A stretch of 64,000 nt of DNA from Rhyzopertha dominica (lineage: Eukaryota > Arthropoda > Insecta > Coleoptera > Bostrichidae). The DNA lies in NCBI GenBank assembly GCA_025024175.1, contig QCXZ01000045.1, positions 3,908,649 through 3,972,648 on the forward strand. Reading direction: 5' to 3'. The notes beneath the pieces were generated by a model. That model did no database searches. It saw only the letters and a list, made by a program, of their open reading frames with translations, and was not told where the DNA came from. Shown piece after piece: positions 34,926 to 46,524 of the stretch. The position numbers were made by a program, and so were the translations under genes. Each line of letters begins with the position of its first letter. Positions within the stretch are counted from its first letter, which is position 1.

Positions 34926-36011
34926 AAGGCAGATTAATATTTTAATATTTGGAAACTTAGAACACCATACCTGAAGCACAGTCGCAGTCTGACTAAAAAT
35001 ACTGACCGCGGAGATTGTAGTAAAGTGTAAAGTTTTCTGTACTATAAAATAAAAACGAGCATTGAAAATTTATCATGCACGTCGTTTTCAGGCAGTGAGT
35101 TTGGTCGATCATCTGAGTTTAGAACTTTAGACTTTGCAGTACTCCAGCGGTGCTCCTCTTTGCCATCTGGTCCTACTTTGTTAATTTCAGCAACACAGTA
35201 TTTAGTAGTAGCGAATGAAAAATGCTGATAGCCTCAGGTTTTTATTTTATAAGAAAAGACCAGTGCAATATCGTATATTTTTATAACTGTCAAATTTATC
35301 ATTATATGTGTTGTAATACTATTTTAAACACTGTAAGTGATTACCTACTAGATTAATTAGCGTAATCACCAAAAACTAATCCTACGTGTATTTTAATGTA
35401 TTTTTCTTTGTTGCAGGTAAGAGGTCAATTTAGTAACCACTCATTTATAAAAAAAATCTGACGCTGAATAAATCGTAAGTAAAATAGATTAAAATTTTTT
35501 AAATAACGTTGTCAGAACTTTTACCACGCCAATCAACGTCACGTAAACATTTAGAGAAACATTAAACATTGTGGTATACACAGCTTCGTGTGATATAGTT
35601 GTTCTGTACTATACCACAGATGAATCAATAATTAAATCATCTTAATTGCTGAACCAAGTTGTATGACGTGTAAATCAAAAGGACCACCTGCTATCAACCG
35701 CGTAGATGGCNAATATTACAATAAAATTAAATCAACAGCCCACTAGNTGAGCCGCCAAAAGGTATCAATTATTTTGGTAATTATTTATACCGTAAATAAA
35801 GTTNATGGTCCGACTATGTTCGACCAAATTAAATTTAAAACAAAAAAATGTTTTAATGCCTTAATTTTAATTTGTTTAGTAGTTGTACGTTAGATCAGAA
35901 CTAATATATTTTTTCTGTATTTTTTTCACAATGTCCCATTACTTATTTACTAGGGGTGTAATTCTCTGAAAGTTGGCAGAGGAATGCAGCAAATGTAGTT
36001 TAAATTTAATG
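34926..36011. other. No recognised feature
   Basis: AT-rich with several N bases; nothing identified. Confidence 0.3.
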
Positions 36012-36170
36012 TACACAAGCACAAGATATAGTTAATGGGTTAACAGGCATACGTATGTACCGAAAAAGTGTTGCCAGCTTTGACCGGGTTTGAACCCGGG
36101 ACCATTTCAACACTAGTCAAGCGGGCTAACCAACTGCGCTATCAAAGCCCTATTCAAATAAGAGGTCAAT
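36012..36170 (-). repeat. tRNA-derived SINE, copy S1
   Basis: On the minus strand GGCTTTGATAGCGCAGTTGG precedes a T-arm CCGGGTTCAAACCCGG and CAAAGC, giving a closable acceptor stem and A- and B-box-like sites. The anticodon stem does not pair, and the unit continues into GGCAACACTTTTTCGGTACA and CTGTTAACC, shared with 36860-36950 and 60765-60890. It is therefore read as a SINE and not a working tRNA. The sequence before the tRNA-like head (TTTGAATAGGGCTTTGAT) is also shared with S3. Confidence 0.65.
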
Positions 36171-36859
36171 GCCGCATATATGTATACAGGGTTTCTATAT
36201 ACGTATGATTCATGCATCCAGGGTGCTTATGGAAATTAAATCAGTTAGCCGCCTCTCAGGAAGGTGAACACAATAATTGCTTTGACGTATACGTGGAATT
36301 TTTGTATTTTCAGCATATTCTGTGCAATAATCCTAACTGTGAGCTGAAACGTTTTCGTATAACTTTTAGGTTATGTATCGTATTTGTGAGGTTGTGGCTA
36401 CAGTAAGCCTGTTAAATAATTGTACTATGATAGACTTAAAGATGTTTTAAGCCGGCCGCAATGGTAAAACTCACAAACTAAGTGGTATTAACGTTGTTAG
36501 CTGCACTACACAAAGCTTCCACAGTTCAAGGGTGTAGATTCTAGAGGTTACCGCAAACCTACTATGCCAATAATTATTGTTATTTCTTATTTTTGAAAGA
36601 AAAAATAGAACCGTAAATTGTTGAAAAATCTTTATAAAACCATCATTTTCGTGACTATAACTTGATCTGCAACCTATCGTGCTCATTGATCAGTGATCGC
36701 CGTGCATATTGTAGCTTGGCAGCAGTTATAAAATAAATAAAATATTTATAGGGACTCTGTATATCAAAGTTTACTATGTAGCGCTGCTGAACGCTATCTG
36801 GCGCATTTGTAGCTGAATCGCTCGTCGCTCTTATATTTTCGAGCTGCTTCAGAGCTGAA
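36171..36859. other. No recognised gene
   Basis: Noncoding spacer between two oppositely oriented SINE copies. Confidence 0.3.
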
Positions 36860-36950
36860 TTCAAACCAAATCCCGGTCAAAGCTGGCAATGCTTTTTCAG
36901 TACATATGTTAACCTGTTAACCTATTAACTGTATCTTATGTTCATTAAAT
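36860..36950 (+). repeat. tRNA-derived SINE, 5'-truncated copy S2
   Basis: From AATCCCGGTCAAAGCTGGCA through CTTTTTCAGTACATATG to CTGTTAACCTATTAACTGT, the inverted counterpart of the S1 tail. The tRNA-like head is missing upstream. Confidence 0.6.
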
Positions 36951-37619
36951 AATGCATTTAGGCAATAATTACCTTTCATTATATGTAGTAGGGATTAATT
37001 AAAAATCAGTTAATTTTAAAATATTGGCAAATCTTCTGCAAAACATAATTTTAAATGTAACCAAAAGTGTTTTATGCTGACTGCAGGATCTATGTTTCAA
37101 AGTAAAGCCATTTATTACCTTGGATTGGGATAGTAGAAGTATTTGTAATGCGTCGAAATCTAAATAGGTAAAAGCAAATAAAAATATTTTCCTTTTTCTT
37201 TTCAACTACAGTATTACATTATTAGAAGCATTTGCCCTTTAATCTTCTGTTCACCTGCACACCCGAAAATGGCAGTACTTCCCCAATCTAGTGACTTAAA
37301 CGTGGATATGGCCACTCAATTGCAATATATTACAATACATTCCTTTGACGTTTTAATAGTATATGTATATACTCAATAACTCCTATAATATTTCTAGGAG
37401 TTGTTGATATACTACAATGGGAGTTTTCAGGGATTTTACGTGGAGTGATACTGAATATTTTTTTCAAAAAGACAAGAATAATATTTCTAGAACGGACAGT
37501 GCGCTTTTTATGCCCATCTTTGCATCCCCCGAGCTACGACCCTTACGTATTGCTGTAGCTAATATTTCGACGACAGCCTAATTTTCCACGCAGTGCTAGG
37601 ATAAATCCATTGCATATTA
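36951..37619. other. No gene; one small hairpin
   Basis: TCAATAACTCCTA and TAGGAGTTGTTGA (within 37368-37409) form a stem of about 13 pairs with a short AT loop. It is too short for a confident microRNA precursor. Confidence 0.3.
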
Positions 37620-37960
37620 CAGATTCTCCCTTCGTATTAGTTTCTCTGACATATTACGCACGAACCGAAAATGCTATCCATATCTAGTCCGACGCGTCAA
37701 TTAACCTCTGAATAATGCCCACGGTGGAAACACCGGCACGTAAAATATTGCCCTGCATTATTAATCGGAGAAACGCACCGAAATGCGGATTAGCAGGCGA
37801 TTGTTATACGTCCGATGTATTGCGCCCCATTGCAAATTTACCATTAATCAATGTTCTATCCGAGAATCCGCGCAAGATATGACGCTGAGTGACAAACGTT
37901 CTCGAATTATTTTTGGACTATGGCCTCAAATGGAGTCCAGCAGGCTACTAGTGGTAGGTA
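37620..37960. promoter_or_regulatory. GC-richer noncoding island
   Basis: Contains GTCAATTAACC, TTATTAATCGG, CCATTAATCAATG and CCGCGCAAGATATGACGC. Homeodomain-like sites in a composition island; candidate regulatory element. Confidence 0.3.
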
Positions 37961-37982
37961 GGATGTTGGATTGTGAATGAAT

Positions 37983-39600
37983 CAGTATCATTAAGAGAAA
38001 TGCAAAGTTGCCATTCAAGTCTATGTTTCTAAATATGCAGAAATGAGCACTACAATTTAAAAAATTACCTAATTTCAAGTTAAAAAAATGCAAAATGAAA
38101 TATATGGAGTGTAGTGAAAGAAAAACATTTATTTAACATAATATGCAACGTACAGAATAAATCATTTAATTTAAATACATTTTCTATAAGATCTAGCTAT
38201 AATAAGAGTCCTATTTTCTTACGGGCTAATTATTTTGCGCCTACACTTCGTACTAATGAAGTTACTTATATCTTTATAAAATTAAAATAAGTGTTTCAGT
38301 GCACTGAATATGTCCTGTAATATACAGGTCAAACCGGTTGACAGAAACAATTTTGTTCTTGCTGCTGTCCCTGTAACTGGATTATCTTCTACATCCTCAG
38401 CAATATTTATGAAAATTTGCTTTGTAAACATAAACAATAAAAAAAGTCAGAAGAAATCTTCAATAGTTGGTTTTCTGCACGTATATTTGTTAGATCTTGT
38501 CGGTAATTTAACTCTGCCGTGACTTTAGCCACTCCATATAAGTACGACGAGTACACGCATGCCCTTATATTGTATTGCAACTGTCATCTTTTAATCACTT
38601 GCTTTGGTATACTAACTATTGTCTTTTTATCGGTGTTTTCTATAAAATGAATTGATTGTTTTTCTGAATGTGTCATGAACGCTTATAATCTTCGTTTGGG
38701 TTTGGTGGTTCCATCGTGATTAAATATTCAGTGCTTTATCTCAACATGTGGCGTGGCCATGGCCACCTTCAACTGTACGTTTTCAAAAATGTTTTTGTCG
38801 CACATCAGTGTTTGTTTCAGTTTAACAAAATGTGTTTTTAAATTCAAAATGCCCCTTTTGACGACTTATTATAAGGTAACTTTAGCTTAAGTCCACATTG
38901 TACAATGCTTAATATGTGTTTATTACTCCACAGCCTTGAAAAAGTTACGAATTGTAACGAGACGTCGCGTCGGCAATTATAATAACTAGCAAATAATGTT
39001 TTGAGTCTATTTTGCCCTGTCCCCGAGAACCTAAATATTAAATATTTCACAATGGACAAAAAAATGAACAATAGAATAACAATGAAAATTATTGATTATG
39101 TCTAAGCACCAGAAGTTGACCTGAAAAATTTGTAACCCAGAATTTCATTGCTGTTATATATCAATGGAGTCATCGTTTTGGCTTCCTCAAGAAGTTGAAT
39201 ACCTTTAGTAACGACATAGAGGATAATCCAGTTACAGGGACAGGAGAAAATTGTTCAGTCAGCCGATTTCGTTAGTATATTACAGGACATCTTCAGCACA
39301 CTGAAACACTTATTTTAATATAATGGAGGTATATTATAAGCAGCTTCATTAGTAAAAAGTGTAGGCGCAATTTAATGAGCCATTAAGAAAATAAGACTTT
39401 TGTTATAGCTAGATCATATAGAAAATATATTCTGTAGGTAGAATATGATATAAATATAACTTACATTTATCTTTATCATGTTTACTTAAAATTAGGATAT
39501 GTAAATTTTTTTATTGTAATACTCATCTCTGCATTTTTAGAAACGTAGACTTGAATCACAACTCTATATTTCTCTTAATAATACTTATACCTAGCAATGT
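37983..39600. mobile_element. Long inverted-repeat element, ~1.6 kb
   Basis: 37983-38395 and 39222-39600 are inverted copies about 0.4 kb long with many substitutions and small indels. Shared blocks include TTAAGAGAAAT, ATTCAAGTCTA(T/C)GTTTCTAAA, GATCTAGCTATAA, TTGCGCCTACACTT, AAAATAAGTGTTTCAGTG, TGTCCTGTAATATAC and GTCCCTGTAACTGGATTATC. The ~0.8-kb spacer is noncoding. It could be a MITE-like/foldback element or two opposed copies of one repeat; no target duplication was resolved. Confidence 0.65.
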
Positions 39601-39827
39601 CAAAAAATCATATTAAATATCATTAGGATTTAGCATCTTAATGATGTTTAGTTGTTTTCATTTTTTTTTNAACTCATGAATTCGTCAAATCTAAATACCG
39701 TGTAAGGTAGATACCTATGTCGTACTTAAATTGTCTAAAGATTTATAATAATTGCAGAAAATGCGCTTTTGTGAGCTAATTAAAAAAAAATCTGGTAGGG
39801 CCCTCCCCACAAGTTCAGCCTAGGGGC

Positions 39828-40670
39828 CAGTGGCGACTGGTCAGGTAAGAAAAGTGAGTCGCAGCATCACAATGAGTTTCATACCATTTAAGAACTAGGT
39901 ATCCTGCACAAGCAGTTGTCGAGACCAGCATACTTCTATCCTCTCTGTCTATTGCAGCTCAGAGGCTCACTAGACACCAGCTAATAAAAATTTTGCGTCA
40001 ATATGGCGCGAAACTTGTGTCGACAGGTGGTTTAAGTGGAAACCAGGGCTCTAATGTGACAGCTTCAGAGTTAAGACGTAGCTCCGTCTACTCAAATCGA
40101 CAATTATAGGTTTCCTTCAGGTACTACGTGACGTGTCATGTTAGAGACATTAGTAATCAAAGTAATGTATTAGGCGAGCATTATAGGTGAAGTTTTGGGC
40201 TGAACATTTACATTACTGGTTTGCTCCGCGCAAGCTTTAACTAACAGTACTACTAAGTACTCCCCATAAAGTATGATCTTGTGAAGTATTCTGTAATACA
40301 TCCCCATTATCTTACCTACATTACTAATATGTCACTACCTACTTAGAACTTATATGTCCTTATTTGGGCGACCTATGTAATCCAGGGTGTAGCATGTCGG
40401 CATCTGGGATGAGAGGTTGCAGTTTTGAGTCCCGCTCAAGGCACGCATATGTTTACAATTTAACAGCACAATAAAATACATACCTGTAACGAGTTACCTA
40501 AGTAACATAAGCTGGCAGGGTCATTAATTAAAAAAATTATAATGTAAAACGTGGCAGTTGCGAATCAAATACACTAAATTTTATGCCCAAAGTTGATTCC
40601 CCTAAGAATTAACCACTCTAATAGGGACCCATTGAACTTCACCCTTACAATGGGTCATAAACCGCCACTG
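39828..40670. mobile_element. Non-autonomous hAT-like element, 843 bp
   Basis: The ends CAGTGGCG (left) and CGCCACTG (right) are inverted, flanked by CTAGGGGC (39820-39827) and CTAGGGTC (40671-40678), 7 of 8 matching. An 8-bp duplication and CAGTG termini fit hAT. TIR similarity is short, so the call leans on the duplication. A tRNA-like B-box segment lies inside. Confidence 0.6.
40385..40450 (+). repeat. Possible tRNA-derived SINE head
   Basis: GGTGTAGCATGTCGGCATCT is followed 10 bases later by GGTTGCAGTTTTGAGTCCC, like A and B boxes of a Pol III promoter. No second copy in the window and no closed cloverleaf. Confidence 0.3.
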
Positions 40671-40799
40671 CTAGGGTCCCATAGAACAGGAGTTCACCTC
40701 TTTCGTTGAAGTAGCTAGTGAAACCTTTCCAAGCTTTATTTGGTTTGGTACAATGTTGGTGGCTCTGTAATACTCGATGAAAAATTTCTGTAGTTGACG

Positions 40800-42010
40800 A
40801 GGGTGAATGCTTCCAGCGTCCAATAGTCAATACGATTGGCAGTCGTGTTACAGATTGGCAAAATTTTGTGCGAACTATTTAAAACCTTATGTAGGCAAAA
40901 CCAGTAGTTACATCAAAAATTCTTCTGACTTTATTGACATTATAAAAGGTTTAAGTATTTCAGAAGGTGATATTTTAGTTAGTTTGGATATGGTTTATTT
41001 ACGAAAGTACCCTTACATGAAACGATAGATATCATCAAATCTAAGCATAATGGAGATCCCCAAGGTGACACGCTAGTCAGATTATCTGAACACTGTCTAA
41101 AATCAACTTATTTCTTATGGAATGACAATTTTTATAAACAAAAATCAGGTCTTGCAATGGGTTCACTTTTAAGTCCTGCAGTGGTCAATTTGTTTATGGA
41201 AAATTTTAAAAAGGGAGCGATCAACAGTTTTCAGTTTCAGCCTAAATGTTGGTATAGGCATATAGATGACACTTTTGTTATTTGGGCCCACGGTATAGAA
41301 GAGTTAGGTAGGTTTTTAAATCATTTGAACAAATTTACAGAATAAACACTGGACAATTAGGACACGAGGTTTACAGAAAACCAACACACACAGACAGATA
41401 TTTACATGCCACATTTCACCACCCTCCCTCTCAAAAGAATAGTCTCATAAGGACATTATTTGTTAGAACACAAAAGATATCAGACGAAAGTCCTTTACAA
41501 AAAGGAATATATTAAATCAGCGCTAGTGAGAAACGGTTATAGCAATAAGATTATTTGGTCAGTTTTTAATAAAAGTGCGCGTCCAAGTCAAGTAAATTCT
41601 CAGCCAGTACAAAGTAAATTGAAGTTGAGTTTGCCTTTCGGAAAAATTAAACAGGATGCTTAGAAAACATGATATTTTAGTTGTTGATAGTACGTATAAA
41701 AATTTTGATAAAATTTTAAGTTCTACTAAAGATAAAGTACATTTAGAGAGTAAAAGTGTTTACAAAATTACTTGTTCTTGCGGCAAGTGTTACATAGGTC
41801 AAACTAAAAGAAAAGTAGGTACTCGTTTGAAAGAACATATACGTGCTACTAGGTTGGAACAGATAAATAAATCTTCCGTAGCTGAACACCCATAATTGAC
41901 TAAACGCATGATTGATTTTACTTAGAGAAAAATATCATCACAAACGTCTAATAAAAGAAGCTATAGAAATTTAAATAATAAATAAATAATTTTAATAGGG
42001 ACCTTTAATC
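40800..42010 (+). pseudogene. 5'-truncated Penelope-like element (RT + GIY-YIG)
   Basis: Plus-strand fragments in PLE order: SSYIKNSSDFIDIIK and DILVSLDMV (motif A region), a frameshift, FTKVPLHETIDIIK, then KSGLAMGSLLSPAVV (motif B), CWYRHIDDTFVIWAHG (motif C, with the catalytic DD), a gap, GHEVYRKPTHTDRYLH, and finally VYKITCSCGKCYIGQTKRKV, the GIY-YIG endonuclease core. Frameshifts near 41000 and 41340, loss of the segment after motif C, and in-frame stops show it is dead. The N-terminal part is absent, consistent with 5' truncation during reverse transcription. The GIY-YIG tail ends near 41980. Confidence 0.85.
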
Positions 42011-42758
42011 ATGTTTTAATTGACTGACAAGCTGTGATATTTATTGACTCTTAAAAAAGTAGAATTAAGTTGTTTTTGTATGTACCTCACTGTCTTTATT
42101 TTTCCTTAAAATCAATTTGCTCTCGAAATTAGTAATGATTATTATTGTTATACTGCCCTAAAGTAGGGGCTATGGTACATATTCAAGATTAGAAGTAAAT
42201 TATGTGCATGTCGTTTAAAAATAAATTAATAATTTTGCTCAATAGAGCTGGTCATCGCATTGAGTAATATAAAGGCTTGTTATACTACTTTATAAAAATT
42301 AAATAGCTACTTGGGAGGCGAATATCAAACTCAAGCAACTTCGATCACCGAACAGATGGAGTAATATCTAAACCACAATCGTTTCATAATTTTTTAATTA
42401 ATTGTTCAGTAGAAAAAACTTGTTATAAAGATTAAGTCGGACTTAAATAAACAGCATCAAATCCGATAATGTGCAAGATGTATACAATTCACGTGGTCAC
42501 TCCATCTATTCGGTGATCGGAGTACAGTATAGCATCTGGTACTTTTCAATTTATTTTCTACTGTAGCTGTAAGGACTGTTTCGTTATCTTTCTTTGTCCC
42601 AATCTGATACACTTCCGCTATCGCATCTACGCGTTTCTGAATAAACTTCTGCATTTTAAATTCATTTTTAATACTTTAATATATTACTCATTATTTTGCT
42701 CATTATTAAAGCTACCAAATTACTTAGTAGTTTTGAGTGGTTTTGCTAGTAACACGTA
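42011..42758. other. PLE 3' flank with a 26-bp inverted repeat
   Basis: 42338-42363 and 42498-42523 are inverted at 23 of 26 positions (CTCCATCT.TTCGGTGATC). The minus-strand frame 42457-42654 overlaps the second arm and has no recognised homology. Confidence 0.35.
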
Positions 42759-43102
42759 CAGTAGCGTGCAAAAAAACAGGACATGAAGTGAAATTTTTTT
42801 GAACGTTGATAACTCGTTAATGAAGAAGTTACCAATTGACACGGGGTTTTTTACTATTTGATTCTCATTTTCTTGTTGACATTTCCAATAAATATCGTTG
42901 AGATTGCTTCAGTATATGAAAAGTTATGGTATCACGTTTCAATGCATATCAAAATCTAACCGTGCAAAAAAACCGGACACTTTGACAAATTTATAGTAAA
43001 ACATAAAATTTATTTAAAGAACCACAAAATTAACATTTATCTGACACAACTATGGATTAATATTTAGTCGCAAAACTCTTTAAGGCAATCACAACAGCAC
43101 AA

Positions 43103-43600
43103 TTGGACGGCACGGAGTCGACCAAACTGATGATTTTCTTGAGGAGAATTTTCTTCTATTCCGCCTCCAGCGCTGCCATCAAGTTGTCCGCTTTCTTAAA
43201 TTTTCAGACGCGGACGCGCTTTTCAAGCTCTTCCCACAAGTGCTCGATCGGATTGAGGTCCGGCGACTGTGCTGGGCATTGCACATTTTGTCGGTGGCGT
43301 GCGGAAGCATAACCTCTTCCAATATCAAACGATATTGGTTGGCGTTCATCTTGCCATCCACACGTTACAGCGGACCGACCAAGGCTGACGCAGCCTGAAA
43401 GATACACTATAGCATAGTTCATACTCTCAGAAATTTTGAGGAAAGATTACCATCGAATCATTACGTTTTCACCAACGTGCTTGATAGTGGAGACTTTATA
43501 ACGGTGTTCGAAGCGTTTTCCGACCGGCCGGCGCACGTACCGAATGCCGTCCGAAGATACCAAATTAAATTTACTCACATCCGACCACAAGATTTTCGAA
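43103..43600 (-). pseudogene. Tc1 transposase C-terminal half, left arm
   Basis: Minus-strand frames contain KMNANQYRLILEEVMLPHAT, then SPDLNPIEHLWEELEKRVRV with the third catalytic acidic residue, followed by a shifted version of the C-terminal helix. The usual QQDNDPKHTS block with the second aspartate appears shortened to a few residues. Mirrors 43607-44101. Confidence 0.65.
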
Positions 43601-43606
43601 CCGGTT

Positions 43607-44101
43607 CGGATGGTCGAATTCTTGTGGTCGCACGAGAGTAAATTTAATTTGGTATCTTCGTGCGCCGGCCGGACGGAAAATGCTTCGACCACCCTTATCA
43701 AGTCCCCACTATCAAGCACGGTGGTAGAAACGTAATGATTTGGGGTAATCTTCTCTAGAAATTTCTGAAAATGTGAACTATGCTATAGTGTATTTTTCAG
43801 GCCGCTTCAGCTGTGACTTGGTCGGTCTGCTGACACGTGTGGACGGCAAGATGAACGCCAACCAATATCGTTTGATATTGGAAGAGGTTATGCTTCCGCA
43901 CGCCACTCAGAAAATGTGCAGTGCCCAGCACAGTCGCCGGACCTCAACCCGATCGAGCACTTGTGGGAAGAGCTAGGAAGGCGCGTCCGCGTCCGTAAAT
44001 TTAAGAGAGCGGAAGACTTGATGGCAGCGCTGGAGGCGGAATAGAAGAAAATTCCTCTCAAGAAAATTATCAGTTTGGTCGACTCCGCTGTGTTGCTGTG
44101 A
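43607..44101 (+). pseudogene. Tc1 transposase C-terminal half, right arm
   Basis: KHGGRNVMIWG (the Tc1 hallmark before the second catalytic aspartate), then KMNANQYRLILEEVMLPHAT, then SPDLNPIEHLWEEL in another frame and KFKRAEDLMAALEAE before a stop. Frameshifts and the shortened second-aspartate block make it non-functional. Both arms share the same shortened block, so the deletion probably predates the palindrome. Confidence 0.65.
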
Positions 44102-44432
44102 TTGCTGCAAAAGGGTTATGCGACTAAATATTGATCCATATTTCTGTCAGATAAATGTTAATTTTGTGGTTCTTTAAATAAATTTTGTGTTTTACTAAAT
44201 TTGTGGAAGTGTCCGGTTTTTTTTGCACGGTTAGATTTTGATATGCATTGAAACGTGATACCATAACTTTTCATACAGTGAAACAATCTCAACGATATTT
44301 ATTGGAAATGTTAACAAGAAAATGAGAATCAAACAGCAAAAACTCCGTGTCAATTAGTAACTTCATTCACAAGTTATCCGACGTTCAAGAAAATTTCACT
44401 TAGTGTCCGACTTTTTTTTGCACGCTACTGTA

Positions 44433-44899
44433 GGTATACATCTAAATTGAAAAATACTACAGCCGATTTTAAGTTACCCATTAATTCGAAGGAGTCCATA
44501 AGATTAAAACACATTTACCATTTAACAGAACGTTAATAACATGAATCATGCTTACTTCAAAGTAAGCTTGCTTAAAATCTGAACTTTATAAAAATAAACA
44601 ATTAAAAATGCCAACAGCTAAGAGTATAATGGGATTCCTGACGTATATATTATTTCACTAATCTAATCATCATCTAAATATTCATCCACGTAGTTCCAAA
44701 GTTAGAAGTAAATAAAGAAGAGAAGTTCATCGACGAGGCTTCAGAGGATGCCTTCCCATTACATTAAAAGAAATCTCAAAGATAAAACTAGACGGCGATG
44801 CAAGTCTTCAAGTTTTCGCTAAGGGACCAGACATATTTTAAATTACTATATAGTACAGAAAGTTACGACTTTTCCCTGCATCAGCAAATATTCCTTATA
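44433..44899. other. No recognised feature
   Basis: AT-rich noncoding sequence. Confidence 0.3.
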
Positions 44900-45280
44900 C
44901 GACTGTTCAGCACCTCACGAACTCGCCCAACTCCCAGACAAGATAACGAGGAAAACGGCGTGCCTGCAACTCCGTTTGCATTATTGGCTTTCCCGGCATG
45001 CACCGGCCTTTTTCCCTCCTTGTAAACACACTTCGACAAAGTACCTAAGTAGACGGCTTGCCGTACACAGACGTTTCAATAGATCCGAAGTTCAGCGGGC
45101 GAGTTTCTCCGGCACTAAATTCACCTCCTGTCACAAGCACCGCGAACTAACCCACAGGGCGTTTCGTGCAACTGTTACAAAGACTTTGATGCTGCACGGG
45201 GACCGCCGCTTCATTTCTAATTGTCCTTTAATGAAATTGGATACGCGTCTGAGGTCGGGACAACTGTGATAGCAGTACGC
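44900..45280. promoter_or_regulatory. GC-rich noncoding island
   Basis: Contains CTTTGATGCTGCACGGGG (a TCF-like CTTTGATG), TCATTTCTAATTGTCC and repeated CCG-rich strings. The 97-codon frame across it has no recognised homology and no clear splice sites. Candidate enhancer; a short unknown exon is the alternative. Confidence 0.3.
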
Positions 45281-46174
45281 GGTGTAAACCCCAACTCAGG
45301 GTGGTTTGCAGTGTTTGGTTATACCTACTGTACCTCTCTGTAATTGATTATACTAGTATTTTGATTAAAAAAGCTTTATCATTAACGGAAAACGACTTCA
45401 ATAGATTTACTTATCTGTTGAGTAAAGGTGTGCACATCCTTAGTAATAGTTTTTACCTTGCAACATTTTCTTCCACATTGCTGCATCTCTTGCTTCGCCC
45501 ATGTTACTTTTTTGTTCTTCTACATCACGCGACCTTTGTTAAGTTCCTACCGTCAGGTGCTCGTCTGTTTACTTGTTTTACTCTAACAAACTTGTACAAC
45601 AAAGTTTATTCTAACAGAACTATATTTTTCGGTTATATTATAACAAGAGAGTGAGAATAAATTGAAAATAATTCGATAAAACTTCGGGAACTGCTGCCTG
45701 GCAACAGGCACGAGAGCTCTAGTGAATTTATAAGCAGGCACACACAGAACTCGTAAGTATTAGTATAGTCACCCCATATATGATTTGCGTGCACCAAACA
45801 AAAGTATTTATCTGATACACTACACGGTTTTCTTCCTTTAACTGCAAAACAGCATTCACCGGGGGCATAATTCCGTACTTTTTGATTTTAGGAGCAATTC
45901 CTACAATTCCTTGATTATATATAGATAATGTTCCACTTGTAGATGCGTAGGAGTGCTGTGTTGCCTCTCCTCAACCTCGTACCTCAATTTTATTACATAA
46001 ACCATATGATATTATAATAGCTTTTTTGTTGAACAAATAAGCACAAATATTATATCTTCTTTATTTAACTTATTAGTAGACCGTTTCTGCCTGATAAAGT
46101 GGGCAGTGATTTGTGATTATATATGGGGTGACTACTGCAATGTAGTATTTGCAAACCAAAAACCGATTTCGATA
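45281..46174. other. No recognised feature
   Basis: Noncoding; the frame at 45301-45654 is leucine- and phenylalanine-rich, as expected of AT-rich random DNA. Confidence 0.3.
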
Positions 46175-46264
46175 TTAAAATGCATGTCTATGCTGTGCTG
46201 TCTGCACCGCAACCAACTGCAGATAGATCTATTTCGCTATCATTATAGCTCATCAGTGCACTTT
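46175..46264 (+). repeat. Short dispersed repeat, copy 2
   Basis: Counterpart of 32955-33036 with TGCACCGC inserted between GCTGTC and AACCAACTGC. Similar over about 80 bp, then the copies diverge. Confidence 0.7.
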
Positions 46265-46470
46265 AATATCTACAACTACATCCGTCATAACCCTATTTTA
46301 AAATTTAATTATTTTCCGCAAATTTGAAAGCCTACGCAGTCAACCTTAGTCCGTTTCGAAATTTGGATCTTTGTATTTCTTTTGTATCTGGCATTTCTAG
46401 GTTAGGAAACTTTCCCGTAGAATACCCGCTAGTGCAGCTAATACTTCCGCTTAACTGGTGTAGATCTTAA

Positions 46471-46524
46471 CTGAATTTTACTATCACGACAGACCACAAA
46501 CACCTTTTAGTCTGGTTTAGGTAG
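46471..46524 (+). pseudogene. Possible LTR-retrotransposon RNase H relic
   Basis: The frame reads LNFTITTDHKHLLVWFR then a stop. The block FT..TDHK.L...F is the RNase H signature downstream of RT in Gypsy-type LTR retrotransposons. The match is short and I found no RT or integrase on either side, so chance is possible. Confidence 0.3.

Larger units (their letters stand above)
42759..44430. mobile_element. Palindromic Tc1-like element, 1672 bp, in TA
   Basis: TA at 42757-42758 and 44431-44432 flanks ends CAGTAGCGTGCAAAA and TTTTGCACGCTACTG. A second copy of the motif, CGTGCAAAAAAACCGGACAC, lies about 200 bp inside each end (near 42963 and 44205), the IR/DR layout of many Tc1-family transposons. 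The two halves are inverted copies of each other with a centre at CGAACCGGTTCG (43598-43609). Each half encodes only the C-terminal part of a Tc1 transposase, so no complete transposase exists. It may still carry ends recognised in trans. Confidence 0.85.

Noticed and set aside
36077..36150. Functional tRNA gene on the minus strand
   Set aside because: The acceptor and T arms close, but the anticodon stem does not pair, and similar sequence with the same non-tRNA body occurs elsewhere in the window; it is a SINE head.
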